Of a stretch of 21,176 bases of DNA, positions 8,053 through 15,664 are shown in pieces (positions within the stretch are counted from its first letter, which is position 1; every line of letters begins with the position of its first letter). The notes below the pieces were generated by a model. It was not told the origin of the DNA and did not search any database. It worked only from the letters and a program-made list of their open reading frames with translations. This DNA is from Chitinophagaceae bacterium. GTDB lineage: Bacteria; Bacteroidota; Bacteroidia; Chitinophagales; Chitinophagaceae. Location of the stretch: contig JANYEU010000276.1 of assembly GCA_025362915.1 (NCBI GenBank), positions 1 through 21,176 of the forward strand, written 5' to 3'. Both the position numbers and the translations under genes were made by a program.

Positions 8053-9012
8053 CTAGATAAACTTTATGGTTATTACCGTTTTGCCAGTACCCATATTCAT
8101 TACAAACAAACAACGCTTATCGTCCGTATATCCTAAATCTGTTGGATTGAAGGTATCTGTAGAGTTGGGATTTATTACCACAAAAGGATCGCCAGCCCCA
8201 GGAATTTTCACCAAGCCTGTAGTGTAATAGGCATGTAAAATATCTGGTCCCACACTTGTAAACTTTAGGTTTGTTTCGGCAGGATCCAGTTTGCGCTTGT
8301 TTATCCTTCTCGGTTTATTCGTTTTTAAGGTAGCAACAAATGTTGTTTGAAACGAATCTTGCAACAATGCTACAGGCATAAAATCTTCCATCGATTTTGG
8401 TGTCTGAAAAAACCTCATTACCAAACCACCATAAACATAAAACATTTTTTCTGCCGCTGCCAAAGTAGCTTCGTCCAAAGCGGTAAGGGCAGTATCTATG
8501 GTAGTTATCTGTCCGCTTTGCTTGGTACGGGCAGTTTTAAAACCAGCCAAAAAAGTTACAATCTCTGCCTTCACGGTAGCCAATGCGGCATCTGTACCAA
8601 TGCCAGCAATAAGGGCTTCCAAAGCAATTATCCTACTTGCCACCGTTCCGCTCTGAAAAGGAGTACGATGCTTTGAAAACAATGACTTGTAGGCAGCCGA
8701 TGAACGGTTATGCACTCCCTGAATCGCCACATCCCAGTTGCCAATATTGGTTATTAGTTCCTCCACATTTTGTTGTACATCCAATGTTTTACCAGGATTG
8801 CTTGTTTTTAGGGCATTCCATGCAGCAAAACTTGTATCGTAAGTAACATTGAATGGATGGAAAACGGTATATAAATCATGTATGGCCGTATCTGCTATGC
8901 CGGCAGCTAGGTTTTCATCCAATTTATTAAAAATTTCTTTGGCGGTAATGTGTGTGCGGTTAGTGAGGGGGATAATGAAATTATCGGACCGAATCCAATT
9001 AGGTGTAGACAT
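8053..9012 (-). CDS. Orphan 319-aa protein of unknown function
   Basis: I do not recognise the family. The product begins MSTPNWIRSDNFIIPLTNR, has no signal peptide or membrane segment, and looks largely alpha-helical up to about residue 200, with an Ala/Thr/Leu-rich region around 125-185 that could form long helices (ASRIIALEALIAGIGTDAAL). The C-terminal third is beta-like and polar, with NPNSTDTFNPTDLGYTDDK, and ends FVMNMGTGKTVITIKFI. The GTGKT there does not make a Walker A motif, because the first glycine is missing and the position is terminal. The gene is monocistronic, bounded by the 7994-8040 terminator downstream and by the repeat-rich region upstream. A hairpin (TTTTATT 9021-9027 with AATAAAA 9033-9039) lies just before the start. 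The codon and residue composition looks like a real gene. Confidence 0.75.
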   Translation of the reverse strand: MSTPNWIRSDNFIIPLTNRTHITAKEIFNKLDENLAAGIADTAIHDLYTVFHPFNVTYDTSFAAWNALKTSNPGKTLDVQQNVEELITNIGNWDVAIQGVHNRSSAAYKSLFSKHRTPFQSGTVASRIIALEALIAGIGTDAALATVKAEIVTFLAGFKTARTKQSGQITTIDTALTALDEATLAAAEKMFYVYGGLVMRFFQTPKSMEDFMPVALLQDSFQTTFVATLKTNKPRRINKRKLDPAETNLKFTSVGPDILHAYYTTGLVKIPGAGDPFVVINPNSTDTFNPTDLGYTDDKRCLFVMNMGTGKTVITIKFI

Positions 9013-9159
9013 AGCAAGCGTTTTATTTATTTAATAAAATGTAAAACACGCTGCTGCGCCAACGATTTTTCAAAGTTGGCACTAAGCATTGGATATCCAA
9101 CGCTTTATTTTCCATTTGTGCATAACTTGCATTTGACCCCATAAAACCTACAGACTGCT

Positions 9160-9325
9160 CTCTGGGAGCTGGAACTAGCAAAAACAACTCTTTGAGGTAC
9201 TCCCGAACGTTCGGGAGCAGCAAAAACAACTCTTTGAGGTACTCCCGAACATTCGGGAGCAGTAAAAACAACTCTTTGAGGTAGTATCGAACGTTCGGGA
9301 GCAGTAAAAAGACTTTTTTGGGTAC
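9160..9325. repeat. 42-bp tandem repeat array with embedded 18-bp palindrome
   Basis: Three full units lie at 9177-9218, 9219-9260 and 9261-9302, with degraded partial units on either side (TCTGGGAGC near 9161 and AGTAAAAAGACTTTTTTGGG at 9303). Each unit is AGCAAAAACAACTCTTTGAG followed by a GGGAGC-ended palindrome. In unit 1, CTCCCGAACGTTCGGGAG (9200-9217) is a perfect palindrome; unit 2 has one central change (GAACATTC) and unit 3 has lost part of the left arm. The array is more GC-rich than its surroundings. Frames on the minus strand stay open through it with a 14-residue period (two different frames), which marks them as artefacts. The rest of the 9013-9604 gap holds nothing I can name between 9326 and 9470. 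Confidence 0.88.
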
Positions 9326-9480
9326 TATACATGTGTAAAGTAGCATGTAAATGGCTTATAATAGAGTGAATTAAATAAAACAGAAGGTATTATTTAACTA
9401 AAAATGTGCATGATATATTTATTAGCAACAGATTTAAAGCAACAATTTACTATCATTATTAGGAGAGTTATTAAAAAAGT

Positions 9481-9506
9481 AAGGGCCGTGAAGAATCACA
9501 GCCCTT
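9481..9506 (-). terminator. Probable ndk terminator
   Basis: The arms AAGGGCCGTGA (9481-9491) and TCACAGCCCTT (9496-9506) enclose a 4-nt loop. The single non-complementary position becomes a G-U wobble only in the minus-strand transcript, which then runs into ACTTTTTTAA. It lies about 100 bp past the ndk stop. T6 on the other side would also allow plus-strand use. Confidence 0.7.
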
Positions 9507-9604
9507 TTTTCAACCCTAAACCCTTATAAAACATTACAAATGTAATGTTTATTATTGAAACGATTAAAAAATGATTAAAATTTAATTAAGTTTTATGCCT
9601 TTTT

Positions 9605-10021
9605 TTAAAATCTTTCCAACTTCGAAAAGAAAAAGTCTCCTTCTATCGCTGCATTCTCATCACTATCACTTCCATGAACCGCATTTTCGCCTATTGAAGC
9701 TGCAAAGTTTTTACGGATAGTACCTTCTGCCGCATTGGCAGGATTGGTTGCTCCAATCAAGGTTCTAAAATCTTCCACGGCATTCTCTTTTTCAAGAATT
9801 GCAGCTACAATTGGTCCACTACTCATAAATTCTACCAATTCACCAAAGAAAGGACGTTCTCTATGGATGTCATAAAACAAACCAGCTTGTTCTTTTGTCA
9901 ATTTAGTCCACTTCATTGCCTTGATACTAAATCCTGCTTTGATAATCTGGTCTAAAATAGCACCTGAATACCCTTTACCTGTTGCATCGGGTTTTACCAT
10001 CGTGAATGTTCTGTTACTCAT
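9605..10021 (-). CDS. ndk: Nucleoside diphosphate kinase
   Basis: The enzyme transfers the gamma-phosphate of ATP to other (deoxy)nucleoside diphosphates through a phosphohistidine intermediate, balancing cytoplasmic NTP pools. The 138-residue length is typical. The N-terminal strand NRTFTMVKPDA contains the conserved Lys10, and the active-site signature NAVHGSDSDENA is complete, with the phosphorylated histidine at His116. Conserved RPFF (residues 56-59), SGPIVAAILE and GATNP segments are also present. It has its own promoter-like -7 box just upstream and a hairpin downstream, and appears monocistronic. Confidence 0.97.
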   Translation of the reverse strand: MSNRTFTMVKPDATGKGYSGAILDQIIKAGFSIKAMKWTKLTKEQAGLFYDIHRERPFFGELVEFMSSGPIVAAILEKENAVEDFRTLIGATNPANAAEGTIRKNFAASIGENAVHGSDSDENAAIEGDFFFSKLERF

Positions 10022-10043
10022 AATATCTTTTTATTTAAGGCTG

Positions 10044-10051
10044 CAAAAGTA
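10044..10051 (-). promoter_or_regulatory. ndk promoter -7 element (TACTTTTG on the minus strand)
   Basis: This is a perfect TAnnTTTG 22 bp before the ndk ATG. The -33 position, 19 bp further, reads TATG (3 of 4 matches to TTTG). Position and spacing suit a primary-sigma promoter of Bacteroidota. Confidence 0.5.
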
Positions 10052-10220
10052 ATGTAATTAGGCTGGCAGACATAATCAGCCGGAATTAGATAATCAATAA
10101 ATAATTTTTTGCTACGGATAAAATATAAGATTACAGCTTTTAATCCAAAAAAGAAGAGCATCAATCCATCATTATAAAAGGGTATTATACACAATTAAAG
10201 CAATTTTATACAACCTTTTT

Positions 10221-10228
10221 GGTTAACC
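10221..10228. promoter_or_regulatory. GGTTAACC palindrome upstream of the lacI-type gene
   Basis: This is an 8-bp perfect palindrome about 40 bp upstream of the candidate -7 box of the regulator gene. The same GGTTAACC occurs at 16653-16660 in the kinase promoter region. It could be an autoregulatory site, but GGTTAAC also occurs by chance inside coding regions of this window. Confidence 0.25.
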
Positions 10229-10262
10229 CATTAAATAGTTATTTCTAGCGTACCAAGAGTAG

Positions 10263-10270
10263 TATATTTG
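10263..10270 (+). promoter_or_regulatory. lacI-type gene -7 element (TATATTTG)
   Basis: This is a perfect TAnnTTTG 40 bp before the ATG at 10311. TTTC at 10242-10245, 17 bp upstream, is the nearest -33-like word. Confidence 0.45.
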
Positions 10271-10310
10271 ATTTTCATAATAGCTTCTTAAGCCTTTAAA
10301 GATATACCTC

Positions 10311-11348
10311 ATGAAAAAAATGTCTATCAAGCAACTTGCAAAGGAACTGGATATATCTACTGCAACCATATCGTACATAATGAACGGAAAGGCGAGGGAA
10401 AAGCGTATCAGTGTGGATCTGGAGGAGAAAGTGAAGAAATATGCCATAGAACATAATTATAAACCCAACCAACTGGCAAGCGGATTACGCTCTGGCAAGA
10501 CGAAGATTATCTGCCTGATGGTAGAAGATATTGCTGACGTTTTCTTTGCCACCGTGGCGGGACATATTGAACAGATTGCCTACGATAAAGGCTACAAGAT
10601 TGTTTATTGCAGCACCAAAAACGATACGAAGAAAACCCAAGAACTGATTAATACCTTTAGAAACAGGAATGTGGATGGGTATATCATTACTCCGCCCAAT
10701 GGAATTGAGCAAGACATTCTTTCTTTGATAGAAGAACACCTTCCGGTAGTTACGTTTGATAGGGCTTCCAAAGCACCAAACGTAAGTTTTGTGGGGATGG
10801 ATAATTTTGAGAGTTCATTTAAGGCAACCAACCATTTGCTGGAACAGGGGTATCAAAACATTGCCTTGGTAACATTAGATTCTGAGCAAAGCCAGATGAA
10901 TGAAAGGTTGGGTGGCTATGAAAAGGCAATTAAAGACAGCGGCAAGAATACAATAATTGAAAAGATTGAATACACACATAGGCACGACACGGCAATTATA
11001 GACCAGATAGAAAAACTATTGGTAACAAATTCTACCATTGATGCCGTATATTTTGCTACCAACTATCTGGCCGTTAGCGGCTTGGACGCAATAAACAGGC
11101 TGTCATTAAAAATTCCAGACGTCTTGGGCGTGGTGGTATTTGATGATAATGATTTATTCAGGGTGCATCAGCCGACTATTACAGCCATTTCGCAACCTAT
11201 TGCAGAGATGTCTGTACAGTTGATTAATATATTACTCAATCATTTAGAAGAGGGCAAAAAATATACGCCTCAAACACATATCTCGCCAGCCACACTTGTA
11301 GTTAGGCAGTCTTCAGTAAAACCTAAAGGGAAAGAGAAAAAGAAATAA
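10311..11348 (+). CDS. LacI family transcriptional regulator
   Basis: The 345-residue product has the full LacI layout. The N-terminal helix-turn-helix (SIKQLAKELDISTATISYIM, 5-24, then NGK) is followed by the hinge YKPNQLASGLRSGKTKII (50-67). The periplasmic-binding-protein-like effector domain follows to about 335 (HIEQIAYDKGYKIVYCST, VDGYIITPPNG, PVVTFDRASKAPNVSFVGMD and GVVVFDDNDLFRVHQPTITA). A lysine-rich tail ends it. It should bind a palindromic operator as a dimer and release it on binding a sugar or sugar phosphate. It converges with the 3' end of the glycan locus on the minus strand, and a long hairpin separates the two. Regulation of that locus is inferred from proximity and from candidate operators at 16601-16610 and 16647-16658. 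An alternative start is the ATG at 10320. Confidence 0.93.
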   Translation: MKKMSIKQLAKELDISTATISYIMNGKAREKRISVDLEEKVKKYAIEHNYKPNQLASGLRSGKTKIICLMVEDIADVFFATVAGHIEQIAYDKGYKIVYCSTKNDTKKTQELINTFRNRNVDGYIITPPNGIEQDILSLIEEHLPVVTFDRASKAPNVSFVGMDNFESSFKATNHLLEQGYQNIALVTLDSEQSQMNERLGGYEKAIKDSGKNTIIEKIEYTHRHDTAIIDQIEKLLVTNSTIDAVYFATNYLAVSGLDAINRLSLKIPDVLGVVVFDDNDLFRVHQPTITAISQPIAEMSVQLINILLNHLEEGKKYTPQTHISPATLVVRQSSVKPKGKEKKK

Positions 11349-11362
11349 ACAATCTTACACTT

Positions 11363-11418
11363 GGTAGAAATAGAAAAGGGATTATCTAGGTATAGTTAAT
11401 CCCTTTTCTATTTCTACC
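11363..11418. terminator. Bidirectional terminator, perfect 22-bp stem overlapping the GH39 stop codon
   Basis: The arms 11363-11384 and 11397-11418 are fully complementary (GGTAGAAATAGAAAAGGGAT, then TA, on the left) with a 12-nt loop. The right arm includes the stop codon of the GH39 gene (11414-11416). The stem serves both the lacI-type gene and the GH39 end of the minus-strand operon. Confidence 0.85.
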
Positions 11419-13069
11419 CTTCAATTAATACACAATCCCAAGGTTGCAGTGTCCTTTCCCAGTTAAATACACCATTGGTATCTACCTTTACTTTCTCCAT
11501 TAATGTGGCAAACGCAGCATCTTTCAATTGCTTTGTCTGTTCGCGGGTTGGAGGTTCTGGGCTGCCCATCTCTTTCCATTTAGGATAAGCAAAGCCATGA
11601 TTTCTGTCTAATGTTTCAATAGATACAGTAGCAGAAGGTTTCAATCCTTTAATATTCAAGGAGAACTTGCGGGGAGTGCCCATGTTTAATACCTCATTTA
11701 CATTACCATCCACCACATCCTTTCTTTCGGAAGGATAATGAAACAATAAGGCAGTAATCTTTTTAGTTTTCCAATGGCGGGTAATAATAATGCCTTCTTC
11801 CTTGTGCAATATCTCATCGCCCAAAGCATTTAACATTCTATAGGCATGGAACGTAGGCTTAACTATTCCCTGATAATTAATCAATCCAAAGCCTCCATGA
11901 AACACAGTATCTCCTGCACCTTTTTCTTCAAATACATCTGTAAAAGTCCAGTAAGATAATGAATCCACCAACCCAATAGAATCTACATTTGCCTTGATAA
12001 CAAAGGTTGCTGCCTGCAAGGAATCGTGCGTGGCATCACGCGGAGAAGGGCTGCTGCTCCACTCTGTACAATGTATTTCTGCCTTTGGATAAGGACTATT
12101 TGCCACCACATTCTTCAGCCATAATAAATCTTCCTTGGTAGCATCCACCTTTCTAACACGTCCTGCGCCCTTCTTTGTTTCAGGATCCAACGCCCAGTCA
12201 GTAGGATAAGGATGGCAAGAAATAAAGTCAACAGGAAGATTCTCTTTAGCGCAATAAGCGATAAAATCCTTAATCCATACGCCATGCCAATCGAGTGTAT
12301 TAATATCATTTACAGTTAATGTCTTGTGCTTGGTTTTGTCTTCCACCTCACCATCAAAACGTTCGTCAGGAACAAAGTTGCTGGTGGAAGGTCCGCCCAC
12401 ACGCAAGCCTTTATCGATAGCTTTTATAGCATTGACTGATGTCTTGTACAATTCAAAATATTGACTCTTCGTTCCATCCCAAAAGCCATGTAAATCTGGC
12501 TCGTTCCATACTTCAAAATACCAACCCTTCACTTCATCTAATCCATAACGAAGGATGCAATGCTTTACAAAATGAGTAATCAAGTCTGCCCATTTAGCAT
12601 GATCTTTTGGCGGAGAAACATAACCTTTCCACCAAAATTGCTGCGCAGGAGTACTTGCCAAATCTTTAGGCATGAAGCCTAATTCCACAAATGGTTTCAC
12701 ACCTATTGCCAGCATCCTGTCAAACAAATCATCAATATACTGCCAGTTATAAATTGGCTTACCCCCCACTTCTTTATACACACACATATCTTCATGAAAC
12801 AAGCCATGAAAGCGGCAGAATTCAAAGCCACATAAATCCTTACTAATTTTCATTTGCTCCAGCCAACTGGCACGAAGCCCTTCATTGGCACGACCAGCAC
12901 CTACACATTTACTCCAGAAGTGTGCAAAGTGTTCTCCCTTGGCAGTGGCATCAATTATTGCAGTAAGGTTATTGAACGTTTTTCCTTTTTCAGCATAAAA
13001 GAATGAAGGAATAAATACGGCACCTGATGCAGTGATGATGCTGTTCTTTAAAAAATGTCTTCCTTCCAT
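11414..13069 (-). CDS. GH39-family glycoside hydrolase
   Basis: The protein (551 residues) matches clan GH-A family 39, whose members include beta-xylosidases and arabinose- or galactose-arabinose-releasing enzymes with retaining chemistry. The acid/base glutamate is expected at Glu190 in YFEVWNEPDLHGFW, and the nucleophile at Glu336 in EIHCTEWSSS. Other barrel landmarks are FCRFHGLFHEDM (84-95), IGVKPFVELGFMPK (122-135), RVGGPSTS and FISCHPYPTDW. The last 100 residues form the usual beta-sandwich appendix. The N-terminus GRHFLKNSIITASGAVFIPS resembles a Tat signal with one arginine replaced (RH), so export is probable but the route is unclear. It is the last gene of the minus-strand locus, separated from GH43 by a transposase remnant, and its stop codon lies in a strong hairpin. 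The exact substrate cannot be read from the sequence. Confidence 0.88.
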   Translation of the reverse strand: MEGRHFLKNSIITASGAVFIPSFFYAEKGKTFNNLTAIIDATAKGEHFAHFWSKCVGAGRANEGLRASWLEQMKISKDLCGFEFCRFHGLFHEDMCVYKEVGGKPIYNWQYIDDLFDRMLAIGVKPFVELGFMPKDLASTPAQQFWWKGYVSPPKDHAKWADLITHFVKHCILRYGLDEVKGWYFEVWNEPDLHGFWDGTKSQYFELYKTSVNAIKAIDKGLRVGGPSTSNFVPDERFDGEVEDKTKHKTLTVNDINTLDWHGVWIKDFIAYCAKENLPVDFISCHPYPTDWALDPETKKGAGRVRKVDATKEDLLWLKNVVANSPYPKAEIHCTEWSSSPSPRDATHDSLQAATFVIKANVDSIGLVDSLSYWTFTDVFEEKGAGDTVFHGGFGLINYQGIVKPTFHAYRMLNALGDEILHKEEGIIITRHWKTKKITALLFHYPSERKDVVDGNVNEVLNMGTPRKFSLNIKGLKPSATVSIETLDRNHGFAYPKWKEMGSPEPPTREQTKQLKDAAFATLMEKVKVDTNGVFNWERTLQPWDCVLIEG

Positions 13070-13103
13070 AAATTATGATTAGAGTTATTTAATGACTCAC
13101 TAT

Positions 13104-13340
13104 TTAATCCCACAAGTATTTTTCAACGAAGGCAATTTTAAACTTTCTTAATAACGTTAGGTATTCTTCTTTAAAATCAGTATTTGTATGGTGTTTATGT
13201 TGATTGGCTATGTATTCAATTACCGAATCTACATGAGTAGGGCTTATTGAAAAAGCCCCATAACCATCCTGCCAAAAAGAGTTCTTTTCGTCGCAAAAAG
13301 GGTACGTTTTACGACAGAAAGAACCCTTTTTATAGCCCAA
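13104..13340 (-). pseudogene. Remnant of an IS200-like (Y1/REP-associated) transposase, C-terminal part only
   Basis: Residues 21-78 (NSFWQDGYGAFSISPTHVDS, then VIEYIANQHKHH and the tail FKEEYLTLLRKFKIAFVEKY, then LWD) match the C-terminal end of the small IS200-like transposases with the conserved F-WQ-GYGAFS motif. The N-terminal half, with the HUH pair and other catalytic parts, is absent. The first 20 residues (MGYKKGSFCRKTYPFCDEKN) come from a region with an imperfect inverted repeat (13281-13293 and 13312-13324) and not from the family. It lies between GH43 and GH39 in the same orientation. It should be inactive. It may still be translated as a short peptide. Confidence 0.7.
13281..13324. 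repeat. Imperfect inverted repeat at the broken end of the transposase remnant
   Basis: GTTCTTTTCGTCG (13281-13293) and CGACAGAAAGAAC (13312-13324) pair over 13 bp with two mismatches and an 18-bp loop; AAAGGGT and ACCCTTT words flank or lie inside. It sits exactly where similarity to the transposase begins, so it may be a REP-like or element-end sequence. Confidence 0.5.
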
Positions 13341-13369
13341 ATCATTCCTAATCCCTATTCAAAACCTAA

Positions 13370-14371
13370 CTATTCAGCCTTCCACTCCCCAGTTTTTACA
13401 TTAATGCTCCAAGGTTTTGGTTTTGGCACCCAAAGTTTGCCATCGCCAATTTCCAATGGCATCCATATATAACGGGAATCCCATTGCGTTTTAGGTTTCC
13501 ATATATCAGCCAGAAAAATTACTGTGGTAGATATAGTCCCAACAACCTTTAATAGCATGGTCGATTGTCCACCATAAGTATTTGTTTCTGTGGGAGCAAT
13601 ATGCTTAAACTCGCTCCAAGGTCCACTCAAGGAAGTGGCGGTTGCATACTTATTTGGGTTTGCATTCCAACCGGTAAGCGCAGACCCGATGGAATAATAC
13701 AAGCCGTTATAATGAACAATGGCACCGCCTTCCATGTGAGCAGGAATGAGGCAAACTTCCTTTTCTACATTCATATAATCATCGGAAAGGGTGGCTATCC
13801 GGAAGCCAAATTTGCGATCCTCAAAAACCAGATAGGGTGTTCCATCATCATCTATAAACTGCCCAATATCCCTACTTTCATGCCCTAATGGACGGAATCT
13901 TTTTACATATTTAAACTCGCCGTCAGGCTTATCGCAAATAGCAATGGCCACTTGGGCAACCTTATAACTGCGGCTATCTATGTGCATATACATCACATAT
14001 TTCTTTGTTTTTTCGTTGTAATAAACCTTTGGCCTTTCTAGTATCCACTTGGCACCAAGGCTATCTGGGTCACTCATTTTCACCACATCGCTACGGAATT
14101 TCCAGTTGGTTAAATCGGCAGAAGAATAGCAACTTACATAGCGATAATTGGTATCGAGCCCCTGCGCCCTTTCCTCGCCATACCAATAGTAAGTCTTACC
14201 AACTTTGGTGATTCCACCACCATGCGCCTGGATATGGTTGCCTTTATCATCTGGCCAAAGTTCTGTTGGCTTTATGATGGTTTGCTTTTGGGCTTGCGCT
14301 ATTATGTTTATTAGTAATGCTACAGATATGGCAATAAAAGTCGTTACGCTTTTGGAGTTATTAGTTTTCAT
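13370..14371 (-). CDS. Secreted GH43, exo-beta-1,3-galactanase-like (subfamily 24 type)
   Basis: The 333-residue protein has an N-terminal signal peptide (TFIAISVALLINIIAQA, cut before QKQ) and one five-bladed propeller domain. The usual N-terminal catalytic Asp of GH43 is replaced in IQAHGGGITKVGKTYYWYGE (47-66). Candidate catalytic residues are Glu112 (LERPKV), Glu214 (HMEGGAIV) and Gln269 (GGQSTML). Their spacing, 102 and 55 residues, is close to the Glu102/Glu208/Gln263 set I recall for the fungal exo-beta-1,3-galactanase Pc1,3Gal43A. Other landmarks are DSRDIGQFIDDDGTPYLVFE-like residues at 166-184. This supports release of galactose from beta-1,3-galactan or arabinogalactan side-chain backbones, with related GH43 subfamilies as the alternative. 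The start lies 3 bp after the stop of the transporter gene, so the two are co-transcribed. No lipobox is present, which points to the periplasm. Confidence 0.82.
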   Translation of the reverse strand: MKTNNSKSVTTFIAISVALLINIIAQAQKQTIIKPTELWPDDKGNHIQAHGGGITKVGKTYYWYGEERAQGLDTNYRYVSCYSSADLTNWKFRSDVVKMSDPDSLGAKWILERPKVYYNEKTKKYVMYMHIDSRSYKVAQVAIAICDKPDGEFKYVKRFRPLGHESRDIGQFIDDDGTPYLVFEDRKFGFRIATLSDDYMNVEKEVCLIPAHMEGGAIVHYNGLYYSIGSALTGWNANPNKYATATSLSGPWSEFKHIAPTETNTYGGQSTMLLKVVGTISTTVIFLADIWKPKTQWDSRYIWMPLEIGDGKLWVPKPKPWSINVKTGEWKAE

Positions 14372-14374
14372 TTT

Positions 14375-15616
14375 CTAGTGTTTTACTTTATACAGCTTAA
14401 AGCCAAATAAGAAGATAACAAAATAGCAAATAATAGGCAGATAGTAAGCTTGGGCAATGTCGTGATTAGCTATCAATCCCATGAAAAAAGGGAAACACGC
14501 ACCACCAACAACACCCATGGAAATAAAAGAAGAAGCTTGCTGTGTATGGCTTCCCAAGTTCTTAAGACCGAGACTAAAGATGGTAGGGAACATTATACTA
14601 AAGAAGAAATTAATCATAAACAATGCCCCATAAGAAGCCCAACCCCATCCTTGCGCCACGAGTAAACAACAGACAATGCTACCGAAAGCAAAGGCAGCAA
14701 GTAACTTGTTTGGGGCAATATATTTCATTAAAAATGTTCCTACAAAACGACCGATAGCCATCATCGCCATAAAGCCAGACATATAATTAGCCGCTTTTTC
14801 ATCGGAAAAGCCCATTACCTTATTACCATAATTGATAAAGAAACTCCATGTACCCGCTTGTGCAGCCACATTGAAAAACTGAGATATGGCAGCCCAAACA
14901 AAATGCGAATGTTGGTACAACTTCTTACTCGGTTCGGCATCTACGTTTACAGCTTCTAAATCAACATTGGCTTCTGTAACATGAGGGTCTATTAATGTGG
15001 GTACTTTGATAAAGGCAAAAACAACCGCAATTGCTAGGATGAATGCGCCAAGGCAAGGATATAATATCTTAACTGAATCCAGATTATTACTGGCATCCCC
15101 ACCAGTACGAAGCATAAAATAACCACCAATGGCAGGCCCCATTATTGCACCGACAGCATTAAATGATTGTGCGAAGTTTACGCGTTGGTCGCTTGTGCGT
15201 TGGTCGCCCAAAGAAGCCGCAAAAGGATGCGCTACTGTTTCTAAAGTTGCCATGCCGCAACCAACAATAAACAACGCAAACCTGAAAACACTGAAAGCCA
15301 TATCAGCCGGTGCATTGGCAGCAGGAATAAACAGGAAACAGCCACCAGCAAAAAGGGACAACCCCAATAACACCCCTAGTTTATATCCAAAGCGTTTCAT
15401 GAACATCCCAGCAGGAATACTCATAACGAAATAAGCCCCGAAAACAGATAAAGGAACCAAGGCAGATTGTGACTTACTAAGACCAAGTACTTTCTGAAAG
15501 TGACGTATCAGGACATCGCTCATGGAATGACATACGCCCCACAATAAAAACAGAGAGGTTACAAATACGAACGTGACGATGAATCTTTTCTCGGTAAAAG
15601 CAGCTTTTAAACTCAT
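14375..15616 (-). CDS. FucP/GluP-like sugar:H+ symporter (MFS, FHS family)
   Basis: The 413-residue protein has about 12 hydrophobic helices and the fucose/glucose/galactose permease signature at the N-terminus: FLLWGVCHSMSDVLIRHFQK (18-37), SQSALVPLSVFGAYFVMSIP, AGMFMKRFGYKLGVLLGLSL, then ALFIVGCGMATLETVAHPFA and NFAQSFNAVGAIMGPAIGGY. The second half (from about 238) follows a polar loop rich in acidic residues (around 215-230). It should import a monosaccharide (galactose, glucose, fucose or arabinose are all possible) across the inner membrane using protons. It lies between the ROK kinase (48-bp gap upstream) and GH43 (3-bp gap), which fits uptake of the sugars those enzymes release and phosphorylate. 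Confidence 0.88.
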   Translation of the reverse strand: MSLKAAFTEKRFIVTFVFVTSLFLLWGVCHSMSDVLIRHFQKVLGLSKSQSALVPLSVFGAYFVMSIPAGMFMKRFGYKLGVLLGLSLFAGGCFLFIPAANAPADMAFSVFRFALFIVGCGMATLETVAHPFAASLGDQRTSDQRVNFAQSFNAVGAIMGPAIGGYFMLRTGGDASNNLDSVKILYPCLGAFILAIAVVFAFIKVPTLIDPHVTEANVDLEAVNVDAEPSKKLYQHSHFVWAAISQFFNVAAQAGTWSFFINYGNKVMGFSDEKAANYMSGFMAMMAIGRFVGTFLMKYIAPNKLLAAFAFGSIVCCLLVAQGWGWASYGALFMINFFFSIMFPTIFSLGLKNLGSHTQQASSFISMGVVGGACFPFFMGLIANHDIAQAYYLPIICYFVIFLFGFKLYKVKH

Positions 15617-15664
15617 AATTTGAATCGTTAGAGATATAATATTTTAAAAATGTAAGGGGAATTA

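Noticed and set aside
8053..8100. GTGKT near the C-terminus of the 319-aa protein as a Walker A motif
   Set aside because: The first glycine of GxxxxGKT is missing and no Walker B or NTPase fold can follow at the end of the protein.
9177..9302. CRISPR-like array
   Set aside because: The units follow each other without variable spacers and there are no cas genes, so it is a plain tandem repeat.
9023..9346. Open frames of 107 and 75 codons on the minus strand through the 42-bp array
   Set aside because: Two different frames are both open with 14-residue periods, as expected from a stop-free 42-bp unit; neither looks like a protein.
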